Below are positions 11,032 through 21,352 of a stretch of 64,000 nucleotides of DNA, piece by piece; position 1 is the stretch's first letter, and every line of letters starts with the position of its first letter. The translations under genes were made by a program, and so were the position numbers. The DNA comes from Hyaloperonospora brassicae. Lineage: Eukaryota > Oomycota > Peronosporomycetes > Peronosporales > Peronosporaceae. The stretch spans positions 1-64,000 of the forward strand of contig CANTFL010000126.1 of NCBI GenBank assembly GCA_947650285.1, written 5' to 3'. The notes below the pieces were generated by a model that was not told the DNA's origin, made no database searches, and saw only the letters and a list, made by a program, of their open reading frames with translations.

Positions 11032-12332
11032 CTATAGTGGGCATAGGCAGTCGAAGTGCAGCATCAGTAGCGGTGTCGTGGCCGTCACGTTTGGGTAAAA
11101 CTGCTCTAGCAAAGCCAGCGCTTCTGTAGCTGACTCAAAGCCAGACTTGCGAAGCGTAGTTTGGTCGATGGCGACCAGTTCCTGCGTCTCGACCCGATCG
11201 ATTCGCAAGTAGGCAAAGCGCGATCGCGTTGGCGAGCCACAAGTCGCTGCGGTTGTTGCTACGACAACAGAGTGTGGGAAGATGATTTCCAAGTCCGAGT
11301 TACAGTCGGCTTCGATGTCGGACAATAGACGCATCGTGATGGTCTTTGTGCCTTGGAGCACCATGTCGACGAGGTTCGCGCCAAAGTCCAGGCGCGGGAA
11401 GGAACGGTCCGTCAACAACTTTGCATCTTCAGCTCTCAGCACCGATCCGTTCGTTGTTTGCAGCACGGCGTGGAACAGGTGTAGGTCCTGCGTAAAACAC
11501 GGGTTGATCTCGATCCATGGGCGGATGAGTCTGTCGGAACGCCGTCAGCCTATATCGCAGTCTCGTGACAGAGCGATTCCGCGCTATTCGTACCTGATCC
11601 GGTCAACAACGTCCAGCACACTCTGCTGCTTGGACTCACTTGCCAACATCCATGCTGCGACCACCGACACGGAGCGCGATCGACCAGCAATGCTGCAGTA
11701 CATACAATAAAAAACAACACAGACAGCACCCAGTCACGCAACTCGTCGACGCAACGAGACACTGCCCCAGCCCAGTCGCTTGCGTACCAATGCACCAGCA
11801 CGTTCGTATCGTCGCGCTCCGCTTTTCCTCTACACCCGTGCAAGTCAGCATGCAATCACACACATTGCGTGCAATCAGCCCCACAGACCCGTCACTACGA
11901 CTCGCCAGCCACACCATCGCATGCCATCCTCTCTAGCTCGTCACCATCTCTCTTTGCGTACAAGAGCGTCTCCAGCTTCGCCAGTATGCCCGGTATCGTT
12001 CGTATCCAGTCGGCGGCTCTCGAGTCCTCCATTTCAACACTTATCCGCGTGCACTGCAGCTCGTCGGCGTCTCCAGCACTTCCAACAACAGACGGACGCG
12101 CTACTGCAGCTTCGGCTTCTCCTTTGGTATGCACTGCAAGCACTCCGCCAATGCGCCACCGCTTCAGTGCCGTCGCGTTCCGTGCGGCGTCAATAGACCC
12201 AATGAAGACGCGTCCAGTGATGCGCATGGGCGCGTCGTCCATGACGTCCTCCGCTTCGTCTTCTTCCTCCACTTCGTCTTCGGTCTCATGGTCGGCCCAC
12301 GTCGCCCGGTTGGCTGGTGAAGCCATTTGCAC
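11032..12332 (-). CDS. Dual-specificity phosphatase fused to an ASCH domain
   Basis: Four exons: 12332-11899, 11829-11788, 11692-11594, 11530-11032; 357 aa, phases consistent throughout. Residues about 35-200 are a dual-specificity phosphatase: ITGRVFIGSIDAA, then VLVHC joined across intron 2 to IAGRSRSVSVVAAWM, giving the active-site HCxAGxSR loop, then the RIRLIRPWIEINPCF and QDLHLF helix typical of the family. An acidic stretch (EDEVEEEDEAED) precedes it. The last about 130 residues fit an ASCH domain: FPRLDFGANLVDMVLQGTKT, TMRL, FAYLRIDRVETQEL, GFESATEALALLEQFYP and a final LLMLHFDCL. ASCH domains are PUA-like beta-barrels thought to bind RNA or nucleic-acid ligands. The phosphatase call is firm, the ASCH call good; the fusion is inferred from one continuous reading frame after splicing. 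Confidence 0.85.
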
Positions 12333-12401
12333 ACAAACCGGTACTTCTCATGGCTACAAAAAAAGCCCAGAGCGCATAACAACACAGGGGATGCCCGCAA
12401 A

Positions 12402-12458
12402 GTGCGCTCGTGGTCCCTAAGTGCGCTCGTGGCCACTAAGTGCGCTCGTGGCCACTAA
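12402..12458. repeat. Three tandem 19-bp repeats in a divergent promoter region
   Basis: GTGCGCTCGTGGCCACTAA occurs three times head to tail (the first copy has TCC for CCA), followed by a partial fourth. It sits between the divergent DUSP-ASCH and CK2 beta genes, so it could be a shared regulatory array; this is inference. Confidence 0.75.
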
Positions 12459-12678
12459 GTGCGCAAAGAGGCTTCGACGGCGGAGCACGGCAAACAATAA
12501 AGCGACGACGGACCTTCCGCGCGGCGACCGCAGACGAGCCAGCGCGTCGTCCCGTAGCTTCGGTCGACGTTCATTGCCAGCTAAAGCGTCGAGGAGCGAC
12601 ACAGGCGCTCGTACCTGCGTGACTCGGACGCGCGACGGACGTCTGTAGGCTTCACAATACCGAACGAACGGACGGCGA

Positions 12679-13724
12679 GTGATGAGTCAGTCAGCAGCTG
12701 CAGCCGGTCACGCGGTTAACGGGATCCAGGGCGACGACGAAGACGCGATCGAGCGGATGCTCGGCCGTATGGGCGACCTGCGTGTGTCGGAAGCTATGCG
12801 CGCTGCGAACGTCTTGATGGACAACGAGAAGGAAGAAGAGGAAGAAGAGGAAGAGGAAGAGGAAGAAGAAGACGAGGAGGACGACTCGAGCGCTTACTCG
12901 AGCGCTTGGGACGACGACGAGGACGAGGACAATGAAGTCGAAGGCAGTGAAGAAGAGGAGGAGACGAGCTGGATCATCTGGTTCTGCTCTCTGCGCGAGA
13001 ACAGCTTTCTGTGTGAGGTGGACGAGGACTACATTGAGGACGATTTCAACCTCACGGGGCTCAGTAGCATCGTGCCGTACTACGACTACGCGCTGGATAT
13101 TATCCTCGACATTGAGACGCCGAACGACACGAACCTCACGCAGATCCAGCAAGAGATGATTGAGTCAGCGGCCGAGATGCTCTATGGACTGATCCACGCT
13201 CGCTACATCTTGACGACGAAAGGCATGGCTGCCATGCTGGACAAGTACCAGAACGTCGACTTTGGACGTTGCCACCGCGTGTATTGCCAAGGTCAGGCTG
13301 TGCTGCCAGTCGGCCAGTCTGATGTGCCGCGGCACACGACGGTCAACGTCTTTTGCCCCAAGTGCCGAGACGTCTTCTTTCCCAAATCGCAACGAGCAGG
13401 CCGTACGTGCAATAGTCGAGCAGGGATAGCAACAAGTGCTGGGCAGCCTGACTGAGCTATCGTTTTGTTGTGGCAGAGATTGACGGCGCGTACTTTGGTG
13501 CGACCTTCCCGCATATGTTCCTCATAACGCATCCCCACCTTGTGGTCTCGCCGCCGACGCAGACATACGTGCCGCGCGTGTTTGGCTACAAGATTCATAG
13601 CTCGAGCGAGTACTACACGGGCAAGAAGAAGAGTGCGTCCAGTCGCGAGCGGGAAAAGTATCGTAGGGTCAAATCGATGCACGGTCGATTGAAAAGTCGA
13701 CCGAAAGACGAGCAGGCTAGGTGA
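12679..13724 (+). CDS. CK2B: Casein kinase II regulatory subunit beta
   Basis: Two exons, 12679-13402 and 13477-13724, 323 aa. The CK2 beta core starts near residue 95: [47 protein letters not shown], then the zinc finger (CHRVYC and CPKC), which mediates dimerisation. The 74-nt intron joins KSQRAG to IDGAYFG with the spacing of animal CK2 beta, followed by [10 protein letters not shown] and [10 protein letters not shown]. The protein is about 100 residues longer than usual: an N-terminal region with an uninterrupted run of glutamates (about residues 51-66) and further acidic blocks rich in D/E/S, likely CK2 sites themselves. The C-terminal tail [15 protein letters not shown] is basic. Role: scaffold of the CK2 holoenzyme. 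Confidence 0.93.
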
Positions 13725-14073
13725 AGTCCCAATATAAGCAGAGCGATGGACGACGGAAGGTGCCGGTTGATAGGGACTGGAAGAGAGGTGGATTTGGTAC
13801 GCCTGGACCACCCACATTGGTAGCGACAGACGCTGCATATGCATCGTGAAGGTGTCCAGTGAGTTAGACGCCGCAGCGCAAGCGACTCTTTGCTTGACCA
13901 TGCGACTTGCGGTAAATGCAAACCATCGGCATAATGTCACGTGCACCGTTCGTTATCGACCTGGACGTCGTCTTCACGCTCATCGAGAGACACGATTGAT
14001 GCGTTTGTCAGTGTTGTCGAAAGCTGTGTCTACGCATCGTCGAACGCACCGCTACACTTTTGTTTCGTGACCG
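13725..14073. other. Convergent intergenic region
   Basis: The space between the CK2 beta stop and the OB-fold protein stop holds no gene that I can support. Confidence 0.5.
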
Positions 14074-16839
14074 CTATGGCACGTTAAGAATGGCATCGAC
14101 TGTCCAGGTAACGTGTCCACTGCCATCACGGTAGAGTCGCAACGAGAAGAAGTAGTCGCACTCCGAGCGAACCAGGTACTCTTCGATCAGCGATAGCGAT
14201 AATGTCCGACTCCCGGGTCGAGTGGGTCGCGCTCCATCGCTCAGAGCTTTGACATAAATGTTGTCGATAACGTCAGCCGGCAAAAGCCTCATCAACGGAA
14301 GTGCTTCGGGCAAAGTCACTGTCTTCACACTCCTCTTGATGCTTGGTCTCTGGTACAGTACATTGATGGTCACTGCGACGATCAACATTTGCTCCATGTT
14401 CCTTTTTTCGCTGAGCTGCAGCAAAACGGACGGCCCATCCTTTTCTGGATCAGTCTCGTCAATGACAGCGCGCACCTGACCAACGAATCCGACGTGTCGA
14501 TACTCATAGGCTTCCGAATGCAGCAATAGCACCGACAGATCACTGTAACAAGGCACAGCGATAAGTAACAATCACCACTACAAACGCCAACCTTTGCCAC
14601 ACCAACGTGTCGTACCTCAGCGAACACACGGTCAGACCGAACACTTGCTTGAACTCCTCGGCGCTTGTCGGCAAGCGGTTCCGGGGACAATACTTCGTTT
14701 CGGTGTGCGTGACCATGTTGCTCTCTTCCGTAACCTCATCCTTTTCAATAACAGCGTGTTTCCTGACACTGCTGGCGAAGTGCATAGTGCGGTGGCATTC
14801 CTCGATCGATTGAAACGGGGCTACAGCCTCATTCACACGAAGCACGGAAAATTCACTCGTCGTGGCATACTGGATGCGGGCACCGTTTGAGTCGGCACCA
14901 GACAGCACAGCCCACTGAAGCTTAGTGATCATCAACGTATCGCCTGCCTCGAGGGCGCGAAACACAGCTGGCTGAGAGCACTCGCTCACTCTGACGACCA
15001 ATTCGTGCGGTGAGCTGCTGTCAATCATCTTCACCCACCGGTACACCGTCATTCTGCAGGCTTTGTCGTCCAACTCGCGCTTCCGACCAAGGCAGATCTT
15101 TCTCACATTCGATAGCACGCCGACAAAGTCGAAGTACATCATGTGCAAGCTGCCAAGCGCACTCTTATCCCAACGCAACGTGTTCAAAGTGGTCACGAAG
15201 CTGCACTCGAGCCACGATGGACGCAGCTGGGAATCACTGCATGGACCTGTTTGCTGCGGTACTGAAGAAATGTCGCCGCTACCTTCTAGCAGACGTGGTG
15301 CCACCTTTGTCATTTGCAAGACTTTCCAGTATCGCTCTGCGTGTAAACAGCAAGAGTGCGATCAGATAGACTGCTCACCAAGACAGATACAATACATGGT
15401 GCGTACTCGGCACATGAAGAGCACTGCCAGACGAATCAGGTCCGTAGTAAATCAAGGGACTGGTTGTCAACGTCAGCTGAAGCTTTTGCGGACACATGGT
15501 CGAATAACCTCGAAACTGGATGAGATCACCTTCGTGCAACGACAAATAGTACTTTGCGCACATCGAGCCGAGAAACAACACCTCGAATACTCCCGCAGAA
15601 TCCACTTCAGAGCACAGAACAATTTCAGAGTGTCCACACGTCATTGATCCAGTCATGGCAACGCCAGCCTACCTTCATGTAAGGTTGCGCGATCGAATAG
15701 ACGTACCGACAACCGCGTTGAACGCAAATGGAAACGGGTTCGCAACGTCTGGATCGTTCAAGTTGATCAGCTGGGACTTGACCCGAATAGCTCCAAGCAT
15801 GGGCGGGTACGTCTTGCTCGATCCGTCCATTTCGTCATGCTGGATCTTCTCAAGCACCTCCAAAATCGTGAAAATGCTCTTGCACTCGGGCGTGAATAGA
15901 TCCGAGCAGTACAATGGTTCAGTATTCCACGCAACTACTGCACTTGGCGTCACTTCGTTCAGTCTATCGTGCGACCCGCTATCGTCACCTTCGTCATCAG
16001 TCGCTCCAGGGACACCATAGCGACGGGCCCAGTCCCTTTCCAGCTCATCCAGTGGCGAGTCGTCTTCAGCTTCACCGCCAGTAAAACTACATGCCCAGTC
16101 GAGTGTGTAATGGTCCGACCGAAGTGGCAAGTAGTAGACGCGCTCTCCCATGAGCGGAAGCAGCTCCACGTCTCGTGGATGCACTGGCGAGACAAACTCC
16201 AGCCGCTCGTCGCTTTTCAAGACCACTTCGTCTCGCGGAGCTCCAGCCGTCCGCGTCAACTCGTTCGTGCGACAGAGCGACAGTACCTCACTTTTCTCCA
16301 GCACAACGACACTTCGTGCGCTTCTTCCAGCGGCATTGTTCCGAAGCACTTTTACTTTGTGCACCTAGTGGCAGCAGCAATGAACATACACAAGCACGTA
16401 TCGGCACAAAAACGTCATAACGACCGCCGACATCGGTCATACAACCGGCACCGCCTCATTCCAACCGCTGCGTGACGCCACATATGACGTGCCTGCAGGA
16501 TGCTACGCGCACGGAGCGCTCGTGTGTAGACGAGACGGTAGCACGCGGGATCGAGGAGGGTCTTGAGTTTGTAGCGTCCGTCGGTCACGAGCACGTCGAA
16601 AACGTCGCGAGTGTCGTGGAAAGCTGACCCCATTTGCGTCTTGAGTGCTGGATCGATTACGTCTGCGTCATAACGACAGTAGTGAGAGGGACAGAGAGAG
16701 CAGCAGAGAGACGAACGAGTTGGTACATACAGCGATAGATGCCCAGCACTTGGACGTTAATGGGTACAGTGTGGTCAGCGCCATCGAAGAAACGGCGCAC
16801 GCCATGCGACGTCAGCGCCGCTGGAGTAGCACGTGCCAT
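14074..16839 (-). CDS. Multi-OB-fold single-strand DNA-binding protein, RPA70/RADX-like
   Basis: Six exons: 16839-16731, 16662-16493, 16364-15707, 15604-15407, 15336-14616, 14542-14074; about 774 aa. The N-terminal OB fold is the clearest part: IDPALKTQ, FDVLVTDGRYKLKTLLDP, LVYTRALRARSILQVHKVKVL, the pattern of RPA70N/RADX OB folds. A second OB-like segment has GVFEVLFLGSMCAKYYLSLHEGDLIQFRGY, and a third has HELVVRVSECSQ...LEAGDTLMITKLQWAV. Intron 2 appears to be GC-AG (CAG|GCACGT), because no GT donor gives the right phase. The exon 3/4 junction is the least certain: a GT-AG choice (15706-15605) works, but a slightly longer exon 4 starting at 15668 would keep an extra OB-like strand. Family role: ssDNA binding at replication forks. 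The exact orthology (RADX, RPA1-like or meiotic MEIOB-like) is unresolved. Confidence 0.65.
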
Positions 16840-17193
16840 GCTCTTCAGCTCGATGTTTTGATATGACCAAATCGAAGCGCTCAAGCGGTATGCTATCGCT
16901 GTGATGCCGCTGTTCGGTCAGACGTCCATGTCCTGGTCATGTCTACAGTCGTCGGTCTATTTCTTACTACCGGTATTCGACGATTTTGACAGTAATAGTA
17001 GCACCGCAACCTTCCAAACAGAAATACTACTCCTACTCCTACTCCTCCTACTACTACAAAACAAGAGCCAAAAGTACTATCTACGACGACTACTACTACA
17101 ACACCAGCAGCTATCGTCTTGGTACCACACGAGTCGTCCTCGCTTGCATGCGACTACTTCACACCCTCCTGCGGCTACTACTGCTACTTCTCC
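16840..17193. other. Divergent intergenic region with TAC/CTC triplet repeats
   Basis: It separates two genes transcribed away from each other. Between about 17025 and 17105 there are imperfect runs of CTACTC and CTACTA triplets. They keep the downstream frame open but look like simple repeat rather than coding sequence. Confidence 0.55.
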
Positions 17194-18282
17194 ATGCCCC
17201 CACACCGGAACATGCCGTCGTCCACCACCTCATCGGCCGCGCGACGTCGCGTGGCGTTCAGTGGCGCCGACGTGATCGAGTACGACGCGGCGCTCGCCCC
17301 CGTCGTCCGTCTGTGTGGCGTCCCGTCTGCCGCGGCCGACGCAGCGCTCGAGTGCCAAGCGCGAGGCGTCGCCACAGTGCCGCAGCTGGTCGCGCAATAC
17401 ACAGCGGAGCTCCAGCACGCGATCCGCGCGCGTGGCTTTCAGCCAATGAGCGACGACCTGCAAACGCTGCAGACGCAGCACCACGTGATTGAACTGTTGT
17501 ACGTGTGGACAGCGGTTGGGGTTGAGGCTCATGCAGACGCGACCGACGTGGCGACGCTGCGACGCGCGCGATTGGCGACAAAGCTTCTGGACGGACGTGT
17601 CGACGATGGCTACGCTTTTGGCCGTCGGTTCTTCGCTGTGCCGGTGTACGTGGAGTCGCTGAGCGCCGAGGAAGTGGTACAAGCGGCAGAAGCGCGGAAC
17701 GTGAGTCTTCAGCAGCTGGACGAGCAGCAAAAAGCAGCTGTCAAAGCACTGGACCGAGAGCTCGTGGGGTGTCATGGGACCGCAGAAGGCCGACCGCTGC
17801 GGTCGTTGACGTGGAGGCAATTGATGGAGGAAGCACAGGCTCGCGGGCTGGCTGGGAAACGAGGCGACGCTGGGAAGGACAGCAAAGGGAAAAAGAGCAA
17901 ACGAGCGTGGGTAGACGAGTTGCGGCCGGTGCTGATCGCTGAGGTCCGAGCGGCCAAGATCCAAGAACAGGAGGAGCTGCTGTTGCGTGCACGACTCACG
18001 GTCGAGATGGAGCGAGAGCAGGAGCGGAAGCAGCAGCAGCGGCTCGTGCAGATCATTGAGGCGATGGTGCCGCAGGCGGTGACGAAAGACGGTGACGAAG
18101 CGAGTGGCGCTGACTGTGTGGAACCGGAAGGTGACGACGTGGTAGGAAGAAGAGGAGAGCTCGTCGTTGGTGATGAGAGACAGGGATGGGAAAAGGGTGA
18201 CACACGCACGTTCTTGGCAGCGCTGGCCAAGACCTTGTGTATACCTAGGGATTGCACGGAGGATGTCGATATGGAGAAGTAA
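17194..18282 (+). CDS. Hypothetical protein with basic and coiled-coil C-terminal half
   Basis: A single exon of 362 aa if started at the MPPHRNMPSS methionine; an upstream in-frame ATG at 17119 would add 25 residues encoded largely by triplet repeat, so it is not preferred. I do not recognise the family. Residues about 20-200 are mostly helical and Ala/Arg-rich. A segment resembling a SAP-type helix-extended-helix (SLTWRQLMEEAQARGLAG) is followed by a lysine-rich, nuclear-localisation-like stretch (GKDSKGKKSKRAW), then a charged helix EQEELLLRARLTVEMEREQE with coiled-coil character. GC-rich third positions and the lack of stops over 1.1 kb support a real gene. A chromatin or nucleic-acid role is only a guess. 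Confidence 0.65.
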   Translation: MPPHRNMPSSTTSSAARRRVAFSGADVIEYDAALAPVVRLCGVPSAAADAALECQARGVATVPQLVAQYTAELQHAIRARGFQPMSDDLQTLQTQHHVIELLYVWTAVGVEAHADATDVATLRRARLATKLLDGRVDDGYAFGRRFFAVPVYVESLSAEEVVQAAEARNVSLQQLDEQQKAAVKALDRELVGCHGTAEGRPLRSLTWRQLMEEAQARGLAGKRGDAGKDSKGKKSKRAWVDELRPVLIAEVRAAKIQEQEELLLRARLTVEMEREQERKQQQRLVQIIEAMVPQAVTKDGDEASGADCVEPEGDDVVGRRGELVVGDERQGWEKGDTRTFLAALAKTLCIPRDCTEDVDMEK

Positions 18283-18821
18283 AGCAAGCGACAGACGACG
18301 TTGCTCGAGCCTGAAGGTGCAGAGGATCTCGTGAACTTGCATCTCGTTTGCAAATCACATGCAGTGACGAGGGTGTAGAAAAGCAGGTGGCACACTGCGA
18401 GGCGTTCGAACCGGTCGCACGAAGTACGTCAATCGTCTTGGCACTGTTTGCACAAGCGGCTTCTACTTACCATGCCGTTGTTGGTCAAGACTGAGTATAC
18501 GCCGCAAACGGATGGCACATGTGTCGCTAAGACAACGGTGTATAGTCCGAGAAGCGATGCAATTGCATCAGGGGGAAAATTTCACCGACGACATGGAGCA
18601 TCAAAGATGTAGCGCGCAGAGCAATACGATTGCAACAAGCCAAAGCCCTTTTGACGGGTAATGGGAAAGAAGGCAAACGTCGAGTTGTGCAGCCCGCAAA
18701 CGAGCATCGCGCGGATTTGCGTTGCAGTCGTCCGTAGTAAGTTGGTTATGGCGAGACATTTACGAGCGTGTGGACATGATATCTTTGGTCCATCCCGGCT
18801 GCGTGTCTGCTGAGTACTACT
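18283..18821. other. Intergenic region
   Basis: No supported gene. Short open frames on both strands lack codon bias. Confidence 0.5.
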
Positions 18822-19104
18822 ATGGCAAGCGAAGGCGGCGCCAAGCGTCATCGCAACGTCCTTCGCGGTCTTATCCAAGGCATACCCAAGCATGCGATCC
18901 GTCGCCTTGAGCGTCGCGGCGGTGTGAACCATATCTCTGGCCTCATCTACGAAGAGACCCGCGGCGTGCTCAAGGTTCGCCTCGAGAACGTTTTCGCGAC
19001 TCAGTGACGCACCGAAGCACACTCGTCGCAAAACCGTGACGGTGATGGACGTCATGTACGCGCATAAGCGCCAAGGCCGCACGCTCTACGGCTTTGGTGG
19101 CTAG
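18822..19104 (+). pseudogene. Histone H4 pseudogene
   Basis: The frame from 18822 reads [11 protein letters not shown], then IQG, then [11 protein letters not shown], then [15 protein letters not shown], unmistakably histone H4, but stops at 19007 after LENVFATQ. After a frame change the ending continues as [25 protein letters not shown] and a proper stop at 19102-19104. At least two frame changes or indels therefore lie near 18990-19030, where the IRDAVTYTEHA segment should be. The Gly/Lys-rich N-terminal tail (about 12 residues) is also missing, and several otherwise invariant core residues are replaced (for example KV to NV, and the ARRGGVKR segment to ERRGGVNH). Since H4 is nearly invariant, this is a decayed copy. 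It lies apart from any other histone gene in the window. Confidence 0.88.
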
Positions 19105-20746
19105 GCGGTCGGTTGGTCGCTGCTTGGCCAAATCCCTCGTCGTGCAACAAGCATCTAGCTCCAACCAGCGGACGGTGTGTACTTCGGATTGCCTCTCTGG
19201 TCGGACGACGAGACTTGTAGCCGTATATTGATGGACATGCTGAACAACAGTTGGACTGCTGTCATGTCAAGTAATCTGCGCGCAAGGTCGGAAGGGGCAG
19301 CAGATGTTGCACCCTGCAGCAGCTTCCAAACTCGATGAGCCGTAGCGGATATCTGAACGTACCACTGCAGTGAAATGGTCAGCAGCTCTGGGCTTTGGCA
19401 GTGTCCTTGCCACTCACGCGCTCAGGAGGCCTTCATGCGGAGTACATTACTCTTGCTCACTGCATTGAGCAAGCAGTAGCTGACGTCTCGAGAAGCCAAA
19501 GTGTACTGTGTCGATTGGTTTCCGACCAAAAAGCCACATAGCCAACGACGTCTGTGAAGCGATGTGCCAAATGGTTGACAGCAGGAAGAATGGGCCGCAG
19601 TGATACGCTGTCAACATTGATCCGCATGGAAGTGGTAATGGAGAGTTGACGCTAAACGGGGTGAGCATTAGTGCCTTCCGTGCCGATATTGACACTTATT
19701 GTCCGATCGATAACAGCAAGTGGCGAACGTGAAGGGCGCTGAGAACGACGATGATCTGCTGATAGTGGCAGGAATGATGGGTTGGATCAATTGACCGTGG
19801 CCGAAGCGATTACGACAAGAAAGAAGAGCGGAGCAAATGCGAATACTGCTTCGTTCTTGCCTACGCTTTCATTGCGGCCGGAGTTTTTTCTGTATCCTTG
19901 TAGCACGCAGTGTTGCAAGAGGGTTCAATTGTAGCCGACGTGATCGCATTGTGAACTTGCTAGCTAGCCTTCACCTTGCTTTGGAAGAGGCTGAATGGCG
20001 ACCGAATGAGAAACCTGAGGCGCGGGCAACATGGACTAGGTAGCGCACAGCAGCCGCGATGCTTCGATCTGGAAGGAATCCGGCTTCGGTGTTGACGAAT
20101 CGATAGTGGGCTAACGTACTCTCCGCCTTCGCACTTGTGTGTTCTGGTGATCATGCTGCAGCTATCAGCGCGTCCAGCGCCAGTTCTCACTGTCGACTGT
20201 AAGCGCAAACGATTTCAGCGGCTGTGGCACCTCTACTTGGCATTCGAGCAGGTTCTTCGACGCAATGGCCAGAGTTGTACTCGTCACCACAAGTTTGACT
20301 TGCCGCCGCGTTCTCTCGTGTTGGCGTGTATCAATTGATGAAGCTGGATGGACGAAGCAGTCATGACAACAGTGTGCAGTCTTCTCGATCTTCCCGGTAG
20401 CCTTTGCAGCGGCCGCGCGTGAAGAGGAAAGAGGTTCGCATTCACTTCGACTTGAGCAGTTTGTCGTGGCACTAATTGTGGTACCAGTGTCGGGTCAAAG
20501 GAGACGTCTACCAACAGAGACATGTGCCTCGTCACCACATTACACGCTGCGACTCGAAGCGGTTCCACATTGCACGCGAGACGACGAGGACCACAAGGAG
20601 AAGCGTTGCGTTGACGAGACGTATAGCTTCGTCGACAGATTTGGGTCACTGACGACTGTTGGACGGGCACTATGGAGCGGGGCAGAGGTGTTGGTGCTAG
20701 AAAAAGCGCAGTGTCTATTCGTTCGATAGAGTGGGAGCAGTAAACA
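19105..20746. other. Gene-free stretch
   Basis: 1.6 kb with no recognisable gene. Open frames such as 19695-19447 (-), 20670-20284 (-) and 20466-20729 (+) are short and match nothing known to me; they may be remnants of an old element. Confidence 0.45.
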
Positions 20747-21178
20747 TCAGTGGAGGGAGCAGCTACAGTAGCTGCTAGTGCATAAAACCCAGCAGCTCTT
20801 GTTTAGACCTGACAAAAAACCCACAAGGAAACAAAGGACGTTGGTGCAAAACACGAGCAAAGTGTCGCTGTGCAGTCCACAAAACGACAAGACCTGTTGC
20901 CAGTACGATGCGACAAACTCTCGGGCGCGAGGTGGCAGCCGGGACTTTATTTGGCCGCACTTACTTGCTTCGATTTTCGACACTGTCTCGCTTGATCGAC
21001 GCTGACAGCCTGTCTGTCGATGATTACTCAGATCGGAAGGACGCGCAACGTATGCTGCAGTGGCTACGGCGGTAAAAAGTCCTACTGCCTGCAGCTTCAA
21101 CCCAATTGCCGCCCAATTGTCGTCCTCCTGCTCTGAGAATCGCAGTTGGCGAGTTGGCGCTTGTCGCGCGTGGCGCAC
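20747..21178 (-). CDS. Hypothetical small protein, possibly membrane-anchored
   Basis: An unspliced frame of 143 aa starts MRHARQAPTRQ and contains LKLQAVGLFTAVATAAYVARP and, near the C-terminus, a hydrophobic stretch (LLVFCTNVLCFLVGFLSGL) that could be a membrane segment. A good donor (A|GTAAGTGCGG near 20965) and a CAG acceptor about 60-90 nt further on would instead give a shorter, non-hydrophobic ending in another frame, so the gene model is uncertain. It is divergent from the PX-domain gene, 174 bp away. Family not recognised. Confidence 0.4.
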   Translation of the reverse strand: MRHARQAPTRQLRFSEQEDDNWAAIGLKLQAVGLFTAVATAAYVARPSDLSNHRQTGCQRRSSETVSKIEASKCGQIKSRLPPRAREFVASYWQQVLSFCGLHSDTLLVFCTNVLCFLVGFLSGLNKSCWVLCTSSYCSCSLH

Positions 21179-21352
21179 TCGTGCACAACGGCCACTTGAC
21201 CAGCTCGTAAAACGGAGCTGACGCTCACTATTTCAGTCTCTTTTTTTTTTGACTTTGACTCGGCAACGCGGGCGTAAGCGACAGTCCCAACTTATTAATA
21301 GTAAACCCCCCCCACACACGTACGCGTACGTACACATCCGCACATACCCATA

